From Magnetococcales bacterium (GTDB lineage Bacteria; Pseudomonadota; Magnetococcia; Magnetococcales; DC0425bin3): 49,658 bases of DNA. Below the pieces are notes generated by a model, which saw only the letters and a list, made by a program, of their open reading frames with translations, was not told the origin of the DNA and made no database searches. The position numbers and the translations under genes are program-made. Position 1 is the stretch's first letter. Every line of letters starts with the position of its first letter. Positions 39,501 through 47,311 of the stretch are shown here, one piece after another. The stretch spans positions 1-49,658 of the forward strand of contig JADGCO010000010.1 of NCBI GenBank assembly GCA_015228935.1. The letters are read 5' to 3'.

Positions 39501-42336
39501 CGAAAGGGGTCTGGAGATAATCCGCCAGCCACTCTTGCAGCCTGTCGTTTCCCTGTTCCACTCCCGGGCCGGACCCATGCGTCACGGGCAGGATATTTGT
39601 TCCCGGGCCGGACCCATGCGTCACGAGCGGGGCATTTGTCTCTCCGGAAACAGATCCAGGATCGGAAAGATGCGCCGCAGGCACATGCGCTTTCTCCCCG
39701 GAACCGGCGAGATCCGTGACCGGCAGATCGACGGCAATTTCCGCGCTGGCTTGCACCCGTTGCCGGGACCCTTCCATGACGGTGCGCAAAGCGGCATGGC
39801 GTTCCACCACCTGGATGATGGCCTGGCGCAAATGTTCCTGTTGCAACGGGCCTTCCAGTCGGAGCATGGCGCTCAGGGTGTAGGCCATGGAGCCTTGGGG
39901 AAATATGTTCGCCAGGGCCAGGATTTGCTGTTGGGCCGCACCGAGGGGAAAGGTATCGGTGTCACCCGGGGCCGATGTGGCGTGGGGACCACCCGGGGCC
40001 GGGACCGCAGGGGAACCCCCCGGGGCAACAGGCGCAGTCGGCAACCGGGCGGCATCGAGACGGGCGCGTTCGGGAATGACCTCTCCCGCCCGCAGCTCCT
40101 CGACACTCTCCTTGACGGCACGAATGATCCTGTCCACATCCGCGTCGCTGTGCGCCGTGGAGAGAAAATAGTTGCGCCATTCCCAGATGAAAACCCCTTT
40201 TTCCATCAGGTGATAGAAGAGCAGTTCCAGGTTGCTCGTAAAGGAGAGACGGAAAAACGAGCCGAAATGGACCACGGAGATGGGATACTCCTGGTCGCGG
40301 AAAAAGTGGTTCAGCTCATCGGCCAATCTCTGGGTGCGCAGATTCAACCCCTGTTGCAGGGCCGGTCCCTGTGCCTCGAAGTGGCGCAAGGTGGCCAGGG
40401 TGGCGGTCATGGCCAGGGGGTGCTGGCAGAAGGTGCCGCCAAAGACCACCCGATTGACGGCGGGATAGGAGGCATCGTCATAGTTCCACATGCCGCCGTC
40501 CAGGGGATCCATGAAGCGTGCCTTGCCGGCCACCACGCCGATGGGCATGCCCCCCCCCAACACCTTGCCGTAGGTGGCAATATCGGCCTGCACACCGAAC
40601 CAGGCCTGGGCACCCCCGGGATGGACCCGGAAACCGGTGATCATTTCGTCGATGATGAACACGACACCGGCCTGGGCGGTGATTTGTCGCACTGCGTGGA
40701 GGAACTCCCGCGGTTGCAGATCCGGGCGACGGCTTTGCACGGGTTCGACCAGCACGGCGGCCAGTTCATGGATGTGTTTTTTGATGAAATCGAGTGCCTG
40801 CTCGGTGCCATAATCCAGGAACCAGAGATCATCGACCGCCCCCTGGGGAATGCCCGGGGCCACGGGTTGCGAGAACAACCGGCCATCGCGCTCCACTGGC
40901 ATGCCGAGGACCGCATCGGAGTGACCGTGGTAGGAGTTGTTGAACAGGACAATCTTGTTGCGGCCGGTGGCGGCCCGGGCCAGGCGCAACGCGGCCATGA
41001 CGGCTTCGGTCCCGGAGTTGGTGAAGGCGACCCGCTCCATGCCGGTAAACTGACAGATCAGGCGGGCCGCTTCGCCGGCCTGGGGGGGTCTGGGACCCAG
41101 TTGCATCACATCGGCGGGCTGGTCCCGCAAGGCCTGGTCGATAAACTCCGGATGGTGACCAAACAGGGTCACCCCCTGGCCCATGGTGATGTCCACATAT
41201 TCGTTGTCGTCGATATCCCAGAGGTAGGCCCCTTTGGCCCTTTTGCCCACGATGGGATAGAGCATCTCCTTGGTGGAAAAACGAAAGCCCACGGCAGCCC
41301 GGCTGTCGGCCAGCACCCCGCGATATTTTTGCGCGAGTTCCTTGGAAGTACGGGTTTTGGCCACATACCGCTTGATCAACGCTTCCAGGTGTTTGGCCTG
41401 CCGGGGCGTGAGTCCCCGTGCCCGAATTTCCAGGGGCGACAGGAGTTGTTGCGGCAAGGCTGCGGAGCGGGGTTTGGGCGGAGTGGAAGCCTGGGCTTGA
41501 GGAAATTGACCGGTCGTGGCGACGGATGCCGGTGCAGCGGATGCCGGTGCCACGGGCGCTGGTGCGGCAGGCGTTGGTGCCGCAGTCGCTGTCGCCGCCT
41601 GCGCCGCAATGAGGCTTCCCACAGCGGATTCCGCTTGCGGGGCAACCCCCTCGGCCAGGGTGCTGCCCTGCAAAAACTGCAACTGTTGGGTCACCACGGC
41701 AGAGAGGGTTTGTGAGACCGTGTGGAGTTGTTGGGCAAGGATTTGTTCCAGCTCGCCACCGGTTTCCAGCGCGACGGGGGCCACCCGGGACATGGCTGGC
41801 ACCGCCGGCAACAACGGCATGGCCATGCCCATGGATTGGGCCTGGAGGGGCATGGCCCCGGCAGGAGACGACAGGGTCGGGGATAGTCCCTGGAGGGGCA
41901 TGGCCCCGGCAGGAGACGACAGGGTCGGGGATAGTCCCTGGAGGGGCATGGCTCCGGCAGGAGACGACAGGGCCGGGGATTGCATCTGGAGGGGCATGGC
42001 CCCGGCGGTTGGCGCGGCTTGCGGGGAGTGAACCACCGGGGCTGCCGCCGGCCTCTCTGCCAACCTGGCATCGATATAACGTGCCAGGGCATCGATGGTG
42101 ATCAGCTCTTCGAAGAATTGGGGGATGGCAATGGTCACGCCATAGGTGACTTCAACCGTGCGTTGGACCTCCATGAGGATGAGGGAGTTGGCTCCCATTT
42201 CCAAAAAAGGGATATGGATGTCGCCCGCCCCCACGGCCACGGGCATGGCCTCGGCCATCAGACCCCGCAAGGTGGCAATGATTGCCGCGTAGTGTGGACC
42301 GGCGGTGTCTTGACTGGCGAGGGAATTGTCATGCAT
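36538..42336 (-). CDS. NRPS-A: ACP–aminotransferase–C–A(Asn-like)–PCP
   Basis: 1932-aa hybrid. An N-terminal ACP (S51 in LEMGANSL) is joined by a Pro/Ala/Met repeat linker (about 105-180) to a class III PLP aminotransferase (about 330-760; PLP lysine K591 in TYGKVLGGG) of the type that makes beta-amino acyl chains in iturin/mycosubtilin synthetases. Then follow C (HHIVLDG at 972), A (YTSGSTGKPKG near 1442, D1489) and PCP (S1853 in LGGHS). Pocket residues read DATKVGEVG, close to Asn codes. MycA-type enzymes share this order and also use Asn. There is no acyl ligase or loading domain, so the ACP must be charged by another protein. ATG 42336 has AGGAG 11 nt upstream. Its end overlaps the PKS start. 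Confidence 0.92.
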   Translation of the reverse strand: MHDNSLASQDTAGPHYAAIIATLRGLMAEAMPVAVGAGDIHIPFLEMGANSLILMEVQRTVEVTYGVTIAIPQFFEELITIDALARYIDARLAERPAAAPVVHSPQAAPTAGAMPLQMQSPALSSPAGAMPLQGLSPTLSSPAGAMPLQGLSPTLSSPAGAMPLQAQSMGMAMPLLPAVPAMSRVAPVALETGGELEQILAQQLHTVSQTLSAVVTQQLQFLQGSTLAEGVAPQAESAVGSLIAAQAATATAAPTPAAPAPVAPASAAPASVATTGQFPQAQASTPPKPRSAALPQQLLSPLEIRARGLTPRQAKHLEALIKRYVAKTRTSKELAQKYRGVLADSRAAVGFRFSTKEMLYPIVGKRAKGAYLWDIDDNEYVDITMGQGVTLFGHHPEFIDQALRDQPADVMQLGPRPPQAGEAARLICQFTGMERVAFTNSGTEAVMAALRLARAATGRNKIVLFNNSYHGHSDAVLGMPVERDGRLFSQPVAPGIPQGAVDDLWFLDYGTEQALDFIKKHIHELAAVLVEPVQSRRPDLQPREFLHAVRQITAQAGVVFIIDEMITGFRVHPGGAQAWFGVQADIATYGKVLGGGMPIGVVAGKARFMDPLDGGMWNYDDASYPAVNRVVFGGTFCQHPLAMTATLATLRHFEAQGPALQQGLNLRTQRLADELNHFFRDQEYPISVVHFGSFFRLSFTSNLELLFYHLMEKGVFIWEWRNYFLSTAHSDADVDRIIRAVKESVEELRAGEVIPERARLDAARLPTAPVAPGGSPAVPAPGGPHATSAPGDTDTFPLGAAQQQILALANIFPQGSMAYTLSAMLRLEGPLQQEHLRQAIIQVVERHAALRTVMEGSRQRVQASAEIAVDLPVTDLAGSGEKAHVPAAHLSDPGSVSGETNAPLVTHGSGPGTNILPVTHGSGPGVEQGNDRLQEWLADYLQTPFDLHRGPLFMPHLVRMHEKLHFLALRGHHIVLDGLSMNLVVQEIARLYTARCRNTSLQLDPPLSYRDYLHWRATTSLASQEAYWLNHLQGELPVLELPSDRPEPMEKSYRGGRITLPIARSLFADIKHFSRGQGCTHFMTLLAIYALWLHRLTGQEDLIIGMPVAGRPQRGGIALVGYCTHLVPIRSRITWETPFTDYLRAMRGVLLQAYQHQDYPFAELMDKLHLRRDGRHAPLIAALFNLDRPGAVAEMADLTVSWQPLPVYYAAFDVIFNLTELDAELLLECDYNADRFDPATMDRFVGCFHTLLQGVVAEPQRSLATQPLLPAAEWQRSVIDWNRTAREYPRTQCLHQLFEACAAANPEAAAVAWEGGSLNYGALNAEANRLAHHLQSLGVGPDQVVGIHAERSPELVIGILAILKAGGAYLPLDPAYPAARLAFMLEDSQASLLLTQERLRNRFTPGSRTRILALDSERERFAGAATDNPTSTCRPDHLAYVIYTSGSTGKPKGTMIHHQGVVNYLTWAMERYQVAEGQGAPLHASLGFDATITSLFTPLLGGRRLWLLPEKESGVEIDLIRTALLGHHDWSLVKVTPAHLELLNALIPEDQLAGLTRYLVLGGEALLWRSVAPWRRAAPDTHIINEYGPTETVVGCCIYEPTAREPLPGSLPIGKPIANTQLYILDKNLQPVPIGVTGELFIGGDGVARGYLNRPELTAERFIPLKNTGLAAHAAHIPEAMVQGRLYRTGDLARWQPDGNMLYLGRIDNQVKLRGFRVELGEIEKVLVQHPAVRECAVGLHRRSDLDQRLVAWLVPNPGQTIPDTATLRRFLGEQLPDHMLPTNFVTLPALPLTSHGKVDRKALPLPEGRQPERGLTSARTKAEQQIAAVWREMLDVEQVGVEDNFFELGGHSLLVLPLRDRLQTLFSRPLSPVDIFKYTTIRTLAAYLTADVAATPSMETGGRKRRDPDGAAQRQKEAFRRLRERRTPVGS
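39562..39640 (-). repeat. 39-nt in-frame duplication in the NRPS-A condensation domain
   Basis: Two tandem 39-nt units starting CCCGGGCCGGACCCATGCGT encode a repeated THGSGPG-type 13-aa segment (about residues 899-925). They sit in a loop-like insert before the HHxxxDG motif, absent from typical C domains. Confidence 0.8.
41843..42000 (-). repeat. 48-nt tandem repeats in the NRPS-A linker
   Basis: Units start at 41843, 41891, 41939 and (partial) 41987, each 48 nt, almost identical. They encode a 16-aa unit (SPTLSSPAGAMPLQGL type) between the ACP and aminotransferase domains. The copy number probably varies between strains. Confidence 0.9.
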
Positions 42337-42464
42337 GGCTGAGGAAGCTCCTGTTGTTGCTTTCCAATCCTGACTCGGTCAACACGTTACACCCCATACT
42401 GGAGCGCAGATGCAATAACCCGGAGCAGTTTTGGGACAAATGACGGCGGGGCACGGAGACAACC
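42337..42464. other. Short gap between propeller gene and NRPS-A
   Basis: 128 nt. No clear terminator is seen, so read-through from the upstream genes into NRPS-A is plausible. It holds the AGGAG ribosome site of NRPS-A. Confidence 0.4.
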
Positions 42465-43637
42465 TTACCGGGCATATTCCCAGAGTGAAGGTTCATCCAG
42501 GTCGATACGGACCACAACACCGGTGTGGGCACGCGGAGCGGTTTCGTAGGGAGACATGTAGAGATGGCGACCGACGATGACACCACCGATATACCCCTTG
42601 CTGAGGGGGTACACGCGGGCCGTATCGCAAACGGCCCAGGCCGAGAGATCATCGAGGGGTTTTGTGGTATCGAAGCGACTCACCTGGCCATGATAGATGC
42701 CTTCCTCGATGCAATGGGGAATGAAGTAGATATACCGCTGGTCAAACAATGCCCCAAAAAAACCACGGCTGTTCGGATGGACCCGGGCCATATCGAAGAC
42801 CTGCCAACCGGTCCTGGCATCCAGCCTGGAGCCAATCTCATAACGCGCCACCTGACCATGGCGGTCGGTTCCATCATAGTAGGGAACGAAACAGAGATGC
42901 CGGTCGGTGCGCACCGCGCCGATGAAACCGCGACACTGGGGATGCAGGGTGGTGAGATCGAAGGTGGTCCAGGCCTGGGGATCATCAAAACGGCCCTGGG
43001 AATCGAAACGGACGAGATGGCCGTGAAAATCCTTGTTGCCTCGATAGGGCACAAAGTAGACATGCCGTCCGTCGGCAACCGCAGAGTGATATCCCTGACA
43101 CCCCTCCTGGAGCCGGGCCGCGTCGAATATGTCCCAACTGGTCGTGGTGTTGAAATCTGCCTGGGTATCGTAACGCACGATCCGCCCATGATAGGTGGAC
43201 CAGTCGAGTTGATAGGGGGCGAGGTAAAGATGGCGACCGGCGACAACGCCGCTGACGAAACCCCGGCTCTCCGGATCCAATTGTCTGGTATCGAAGACGC
43301 ACCAGCTTGCCGGATCGGCAAAGGGTGCCCGGGTGTCGTAGCGGGTGACCTGTCCATGGTGCAATCCATTGAAATAGGGAACCATGTACAGATAACGACC
43401 ATCAAACAGGCCATCCGTAAACCCACGGCTGTCCGCGTGGACGGTCGTGGTATCGAAAAAGGACCAGCTCGCCGGGTCATCGAAGCGACCCTGACTGTCA
43501 TAACGGGTCACCTGTCCCGATGGGGTCCCGTTGTTCATGGGCACGTAGTATATGTAGCGGCCATCGCAAGCCGCCCCGGAAAACCCCTTGCTGGCTGCAT
43601 GCACCTGGCTTGTATCGAAAAAAACCAGACCTTTCAT
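42465..43637 (-). CDS. Seven-repeat propeller-like protein at the head of the NRPS block
   Basis: 390-aa protein made entirely of seven repeats of about 54 residues. Each repeat follows the pattern FDTxxVHxxSRGFxG, then DGRYxYxVPYxxG, then HGQVxRYD, then FDDPxSW. The repeat length, the number seven and regular Tyr/Gly/Trp positions suggest a seven-bladed beta-propeller. No signal peptide. I do not recognise a named family. Its start overlaps the stop of a FitA-like antitoxin gene by 4 nt (ATGA), and NRPS-A starts 128 nt downstream on the same strand. It might bind a ligand or protein in peptide production, self-protection or product sensing; this is inference from position only. Confidence 0.85.
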   Translation of the reverse strand: MKGLVFFDTSQVHAASKGFSGAACDGRYIYYVPMNNGTPSGQVTRYDSQGRFDDPASWSFFDTTTVHADSRGFTDGLFDGRYLYMVPYFNGLHHGQVTRYDTRAPFADPASWCVFDTRQLDPESRGFVSGVVAGRHLYLAPYQLDWSTYHGRIVRYDTQADFNTTTSWDIFDAARLQEGCQGYHSAVADGRHVYFVPYRGNKDFHGHLVRFDSQGRFDDPQAWTTFDLTTLHPQCRGFIGAVRTDRHLCFVPYYDGTDRHGQVARYEIGSRLDARTGWQVFDMARVHPNSRGFFGALFDQRYIYFIPHCIEEGIYHGQVSRFDTTKPLDDLSAWAVCDTARVYPLSKGYIGGVIVGRHLYMSPYETAPRAHTGVVVRIDLDEPSLWEYAR

Positions 43638-43867
43638 GATCGTATACGATCCTGGCGCACGTCTTCCACCGTATCACCGAGGTGACGCCCCGCCAAACGA
43701 ATTCGCCAGGCACGTGCCTCTGACAGACCATCGTCGCCAATCAGCCCGGCTTCACGCCCGACCAGGCAGCGCACCGGTTCCTGCACGCTGCAATGATCGG
43801 CCACGGCCATCGCCTTCAGTGATTCATGGACATCGTCCGGCAAATCGCGGACGCTTGATGCTTTCAT
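43634..43867 (-). CDS. FitA-like ribbon-helix-helix antitoxin without toxin
   Basis: 77-aa protein. The N-terminus SSVRDLPDDVHESLKAMAVA resembles the FitA/VapB-type ribbon-helix-helix DNA-binding domain (VRNLPDEVHxxLKxxA). GAGGTGG lies upstream of ATG 43867. In normal modules a PIN toxin gene (FitB) follows with an ATGA overlap; here the overlap exists but the next gene is the propeller protein. It may be an orphan that now acts as a repressor of the downstream NRPS block. Confidence 0.78.
   Translation of the reverse strand: MKASSVRDLPDDVHESLKAMAVADHCSVQEPVRCLVGREAGLIGDDGLSEARAWRIRLAGRHLGDTVEDVRQDRIRS
43638..43651. promoter_or_regulatory. Perfect 14-bp palindrome at the antitoxin/propeller junction
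   Basis: GATCGTATACGATC is a perfect palindrome directly before the propeller start codon and inside the last codons of the FitA-like gene. It could be a binding site for the FitA-like protein or another regulator. Confidence 0.45.
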
Positions 43868-43892
43868 GACGCCACCTCGTTGCTATCGAAAT

Positions 43893-43930
43893 GTGATCGG
43901 TATCCTGATGGCGCATCACTTTTTTGTCAA
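43893..43930 (-). promoter_or_regulatory. Probable promoter of the antitoxin–propeller–NRPS block
   Basis: On the minus strand TTGACA (43925-43930) is followed after 17 nt by CAGGAT, or after 19 nt by GGATAC, as a -10-like box. It lies about 58 nt before the FitA-like start. The -35 overlaps one of two direct repeats GTCAAGGCTGA (43926-43936 and 43950-43960), a possible operator. Confidence 0.5.
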
Positions 43931-43960
43931 GGCTGATCCAACTTGCAGCGTCAAGGCTGA

Positions 43961-44218
43961 CCTTGTTTCGGTCACCGGACCTGGATCGATCCGTTGAAAC
44001 ATTGTAAAACGGATCCGGCCCCGATCATTGAATCCGGATCGATTTCTGGCATTTGTTTCGACAAGCCTCAAAGCCTGGAGCAGAAAAATGAATGTATCGG
44101 CACACAGTGAGCCATGAAACAGAACATTGAATACTCTGGACGGTCACCCTATAATTCATGTTGAAAAAAGCGAAATTCAGATTCTATAACTTTCACACTG
44201 CCCAGTGGAGAATGGTAC
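43961..44218. other. Intergenic region between divergent units
   Basis: No gene is supported in the remaining part of this 351-nt gap. The end nearest 44219 is AT-rich and should hold the promoter of the secreted plus-strand protein; no strong box pair was found. Confidence 0.4.
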
Positions 44219-45208
44219 ATGAGAAGATTACAGTTGGGTATTTTTTTATCGACCTTGCTGTTGGCAGCCGGAATTGGATCTGCCGAGCAACTGGCGGATC
44301 CTGCCTTCAAGGCCAAGGTTGACAATCCGGCCTATGCCACGGGCAAGAAACCGGTCGTCCTGGTTGATGGGGGACACAACAACTGGCACAAGATCGATGG
44401 ACGCTACAAACCTTTTGCCGAAGTACTCACGGCGGATGGTTACGATGTCCGCGCCCTGGCCGGTACCATCACCCCGGAAGCCCTCAAGGGGATTGACGTC
44501 CTGGTAATCGCCAACGCCCTGAACATGAAAAATGCCACCGAAAAAGAGAAAGCGAACAAGTGGGAATTGCCCACCCCCTCGGCTTTTGAGGATACGGAAA
44601 TCAATACAGTCGTCGATTGGGTCAAAAAAGGGGGGTCCCTCCTGTTGATTGCCGATCACATGCCCTGGCCGGGAGCCAACGAAAAACTGGCCATGAATTT
44701 CGGCATCATCATGGACAACTCTTTTGTGTTCGATGCCACCTTCACCTACAAGAAGGGTGACCCGAACATCATCAAATTCAAACTGTCCGGTGGCAAACCA
44801 ACCGAAGGCAAACTTGTCAACCATGCCATCGTCGCCGGCAGAAAAAATGCACCCATTTCCGAAGAGATCCAATACGTCTCCACGTTCACGGGCAGTGCTT
44901 TCCGCGCCAAACCGGGCAGCAATGTCCAGCCTTTGATGGTGTTCGGCGATGGATCCAGAATTCTCTATCCTGCGGAAGCGGATACCATGTCACTGCAAAC
45001 CCCCAATGCCCCGGCGGTCGGTTTGTTGCAGGGTGCCACCGTGAAAGAGGGCGATGGCCGGGTTGCCGTGTTTGGCGAAGCCTCCATGTTTACCGCCCAG
45101 ACCGCCCCCTGGGATCCCAAATATCCCATGGGCATGCAAAATCCGGAAGCTGCCAACAATCAGCAGTTTCTCCTGAACGTGCTGCATTGGCTTACAAAGC
45201 TTCTGTAA
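44219..45208 (+). CDS. Secreted DUF4350-like (glutamine-amidotransferase-fold) protein
   Basis: 329-aa protein with a signal peptide (MRRLQLGIFLSTLLLAAGIGSA). The mature part has a Rossmann-like GATase1/ThuA/DUF4350 pattern: KKPVVLVDGGHNNWHKIDGR, GYDVRALAGTITPEALKGID, VLVIANAL, VVDWVKKGGSLLLIADHMPW, and a late GDGRVAVFGEASMF. These are typical of periplasmic or extracellular ligand-binding relatives, without a Cys-His-Glu amidase triad that I can identify. GGAGAA lies 7 nt before the ATG. There is no clear partner; function unknown. Confidence 0.75.
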   Translation: MRRLQLGIFLSTLLLAAGIGSAEQLADPAFKAKVDNPAYATGKKPVVLVDGGHNNWHKIDGRYKPFAEVLTADGYDVRALAGTITPEALKGIDVLVIANALNMKNATEKEKANKWELPTPSAFEDTEINTVVDWVKKGGSLLLIADHMPWPGANEKLAMNFGIIMDNSFVFDATFTYKKGDPNIIKFKLSGGKPTEGKLVNHAIVAGRKNAPISEEIQYVSTFTGSAFRAKPGSNVQPLMVFGDGSRILYPAEADTMSLQTPNAPAVGLLQGATVKEGDGRVAVFGEASMFTAQTAPWDPKYPMGMQNPEAANNQQFLLNVLHWLTKLL

Positions 45209-45370
45209 ATGCTCATTGGTGCAGGGATTTTCGGTTTTGTCTTGAGCATGGTGTGACAACGGCATCCTGATGGTGCATAATTCCGGCCCGGAAGGTTCGG
45301 AAACAACATGCTGCCCCGTCAGGATGCCGAACACTGTCACCACCCTGTTGTGCAGCCCATCCGGTGAACC
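45209..45370. other. Intergenic gap before the third stand-alone ACP
   Basis: About 160 nt without a gene. A region around 45255-45330 contains two related segments (GGCATCCTGATGGTGCATAA and GTCAGGATGCCGAACAC) that can pair imperfectly and may form a hairpin between the units. Confidence 0.3.
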
Positions 45371-45628
45371 ATGACCCACGACTTCGACAGCGTATTGGCG
45401 ACCTTCAGGTCCCTGATAACCCCGATATTTTTTATTGATGATCCAGAGACCATCACCCCTGAAACGGTCGCGGCAGATGTGGAGGGGTGGGACTCGTTGA
45501 GTCACACCCTGGTGATCATGGCGGTGGAAAAAGAGTTCGGCATCCGGTTTCTGGCCCGGGAAACAGCGTTTGAAAACGTGGGAGAGCTGGTGAAAGGAAT
45601 CCTCTCCCGCTTGCCGGGCAACCGTTGA
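45371..45628 (+). CDS. Stand-alone acyl carrier protein
   Basis: 85-aa carrier protein; the attachment serine is in VEGWDSLSHTLVIMAVEKEF. It has the acidic ACP profile and ends in a Leu/Arg tail. It is the third free ACP in the window and is unlike the two in the pse operon. A WcbI-like protein starts 31 nt downstream, so the ACP may supply an acyl group to that putative acyltransferase. The natural alternative, loading of the NRPS-A ACP, is possible but less direct. Confidence 0.87.
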   Translation: MTHDFDSVLATFRSLITPIFFIDDPETITPETVAADVEGWDSLSHTLVIMAVEKEFGIRFLARETAFENVGELVKGILSRLPGNR

Positions 45629-45659
45629 GACGGGACTGTTGCAGGGAAGGGATGCGCAC

Positions 45660-47147
45660 GTGAAACCAACCATTGTATTTTATGGAAACTGCCAATCCTT
45701 GACCTTCTGCCTCAAGACCATGTTCGTTCCGGAGGTGGCTGAGCAATACACGATTGCCCTGTTGCGCACCCCTGAAGAGAACAGACCGGACCATCGATGG
45801 CAGGTACTCTGTCATGAGCCGGTGGGGGTTGGTCAGCTCCTGTCAAACTGCGCTTATTTTTTTCAACAGATGGGTTTTTGGGACCAGACCTTTCCCTATG
45901 CGGACAGGCTGCCGTCCCATTGCCGCACGATCCGTTTTCCCATGCTCACGCTTGAACTGTTGTGGCCTTTTTACATGCTGCGACCGCGTCCGTACCCATT
46001 TGGTGTCGAGGACAATCGACGTGGGCATGGAGACCGGATTTTCCATAACCTGCTCAAAAAAAAGCTGCTCCCCCTGGAAACCCTCGCCCGCTTCATGGCG
46101 ACGGACATCCATCGCCTGCTGGACCTGGATCGGTCCTGCGAAATCTATTTTGAAAAACTCCGGAATCTGGACCGGCAGGTGGATCTGCCGGTGGCCCATT
46201 GGATTGAAAAGTATTTTCGTTCCAAACCGCTGTTTGCAGATACGGCCCATCCCAATCCTCCCCTGTGCAGTCATATGACCAACCAGTTGTTGCAATGCGC
46301 GGGATTGATCAGGGAAAACGCCATCGAATACTGGGATGAAAGACCCAATTTCAGTGCCACTTTTCCGATTCACCCCCAGGTGATCGATCACTACAAGCTG
46401 GAGTGGGTGGATCATGCCACCCGTTACGGCTTTCATCCGCCATTGCCGCATGCGAGCAGTGTCTACCAGGAAAAATACAACACCAAGGTGGGGGATTACA
46501 GCTATCTGGCAGGCCTGCGCAAGCATTTGGAGATGCCGGATGCCTCCCCCTGTCATGGCCGGGAAGATGACTCCGGGCACGTCCAATCCCTGCACCAGGA
46601 ATTGGCCTTCTGGGATGCCGTGCCGGAAGGCCCCATGACCAAAACCGTCCATGCCTGGCGGGCCGAGTTGTCCACCATACTGGGTGATTGCCATCGACTG
46701 TCGGGCAGACATGAACAGGCCAGAATATTCTACGAGCAGGCACTGAAACTCAAACCGGCACTGTATCATTTGCTGCCATCGCTGCTGGATTTTCTGGAGC
46801 GGGAGGAGCGTTCCAGGGAGACCCTGGATCTGTTGCTCGGATTCATCGATGGTCCGAACATGAAATATTGTTCCATTGACGAAACCGTATTTCTGGCGAA
46901 AGCCTGCATTCGCGTTTGTGAAACCCTGGAGAAGCGATCCCTAGCGAACAACGATCCGGACAGCCTGCAATTTGCCCAACAGAGCTTTCAATCCGTCACA
47001 ACCCGCCTGGACAGGATTCGCACCATGACGCTGCAAAATTCGGTGCGTCAACCGATCAGCCCCAGGGACAACCCGGGCCATGCCAACCTGAAAATTGAAG
47101 ATCCACGCTGGTTTACCTATGAATCGATCCATGATTCAGCGCGCTGA
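45660..47147 (+). CDS. WcbI-like putative acyltransferase with TPR region, paralogue 1
   Basis: 495-aa protein. The N-terminus MKPTIVFYGNCQSLTFCLKT has the GNCQ motif of WcbI, a capsule-biosynthesis protein with an SGNH-like fold that binds CoA. The middle holds conserved PxLTLELLWPFY and GVEDNRRGHGDR blocks, and the C-terminal part (about 340-430) has a tetratricopeptide-like repeat pattern (LSGRHEQARIFYEQALKLKP). GTG 45660 is chosen because it gives the same N-terminus as the paralogue and has GAAGGG upstream. The gene follows an ACP gene and precedes a paralogue. Transfer of an acyl group to a surface glycan is inferred from the family. Confidence 0.72.
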   Translation: MKPTIVFYGNCQSLTFCLKTMFVPEVAEQYTIALLRTPEENRPDHRWQVLCHEPVGVGQLLSNCAYFFQQMGFWDQTFPYADRLPSHCRTIRFPMLTLELLWPFYMLRPRPYPFGVEDNRRGHGDRIFHNLLKKKLLPLETLARFMATDIHRLLDLDRSCEIYFEKLRNLDRQVDLPVAHWIEKYFRSKPLFADTAHPNPPLCSHMTNQLLQCAGLIRENAIEYWDERPNFSATFPIHPQVIDHYKLEWVDHATRYGFHPPLPHASSVYQEKYNTKVGDYSYLAGLRKHLEMPDASPCHGREDDSGHVQSLHQELAFWDAVPEGPMTKTVHAWRAELSTILGDCHRLSGRHEQARIFYEQALKLKPALYHLLPSLLDFLEREERSRETLDLLLGFIDGPNMKYCSIDETVFLAKACIRVCETLEKRSLANNDPDSLQFAQQSFQSVTTRLDRIRTMTLQNSVRQPISPRDNPGHANLKIEDPRWFTYESIHDSAR

Positions 47148-47244
47148 CAGAGGCAACCAGACGAGGCGGCATCGGCATGTGCAATCCGGGTAGCCATTGC
47201 AACGGGTCTGTGAAAAGCTGTCCATGAACTTTCGGATAAAAAAA

Positions 47245-47298
47245 TTGGTTTTCATTCGTTTTTTTTGAAATTAACAAGTTATTGGACAGCCTCTGAGA
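47245..47298 (+). repeat. Dispersed repeat, copy 3 (partial)
   Basis: The T-rich stretch and AACAAGTTATTGGACAGCCT, then CTGAGAG match positions about 45-90 with one substitution. The copy ends 14 nt before the start of the second WcbI-like gene, just as the first ends 7 nt before lolC. Confidence 0.8.
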
Positions 47299-47311
47299 GC
47301 GGGAAACGCAC

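Noticed and set aside
36949..41715. A very long open frame (about 1588 codons) on the plus strand, opposite NRPS-A
   Set aside because: It is the antisense shadow of a GC-rich NRPS gene with clear domains; its translation has no domain logic and is rich in Gly/His/Gln as expected for shadows.
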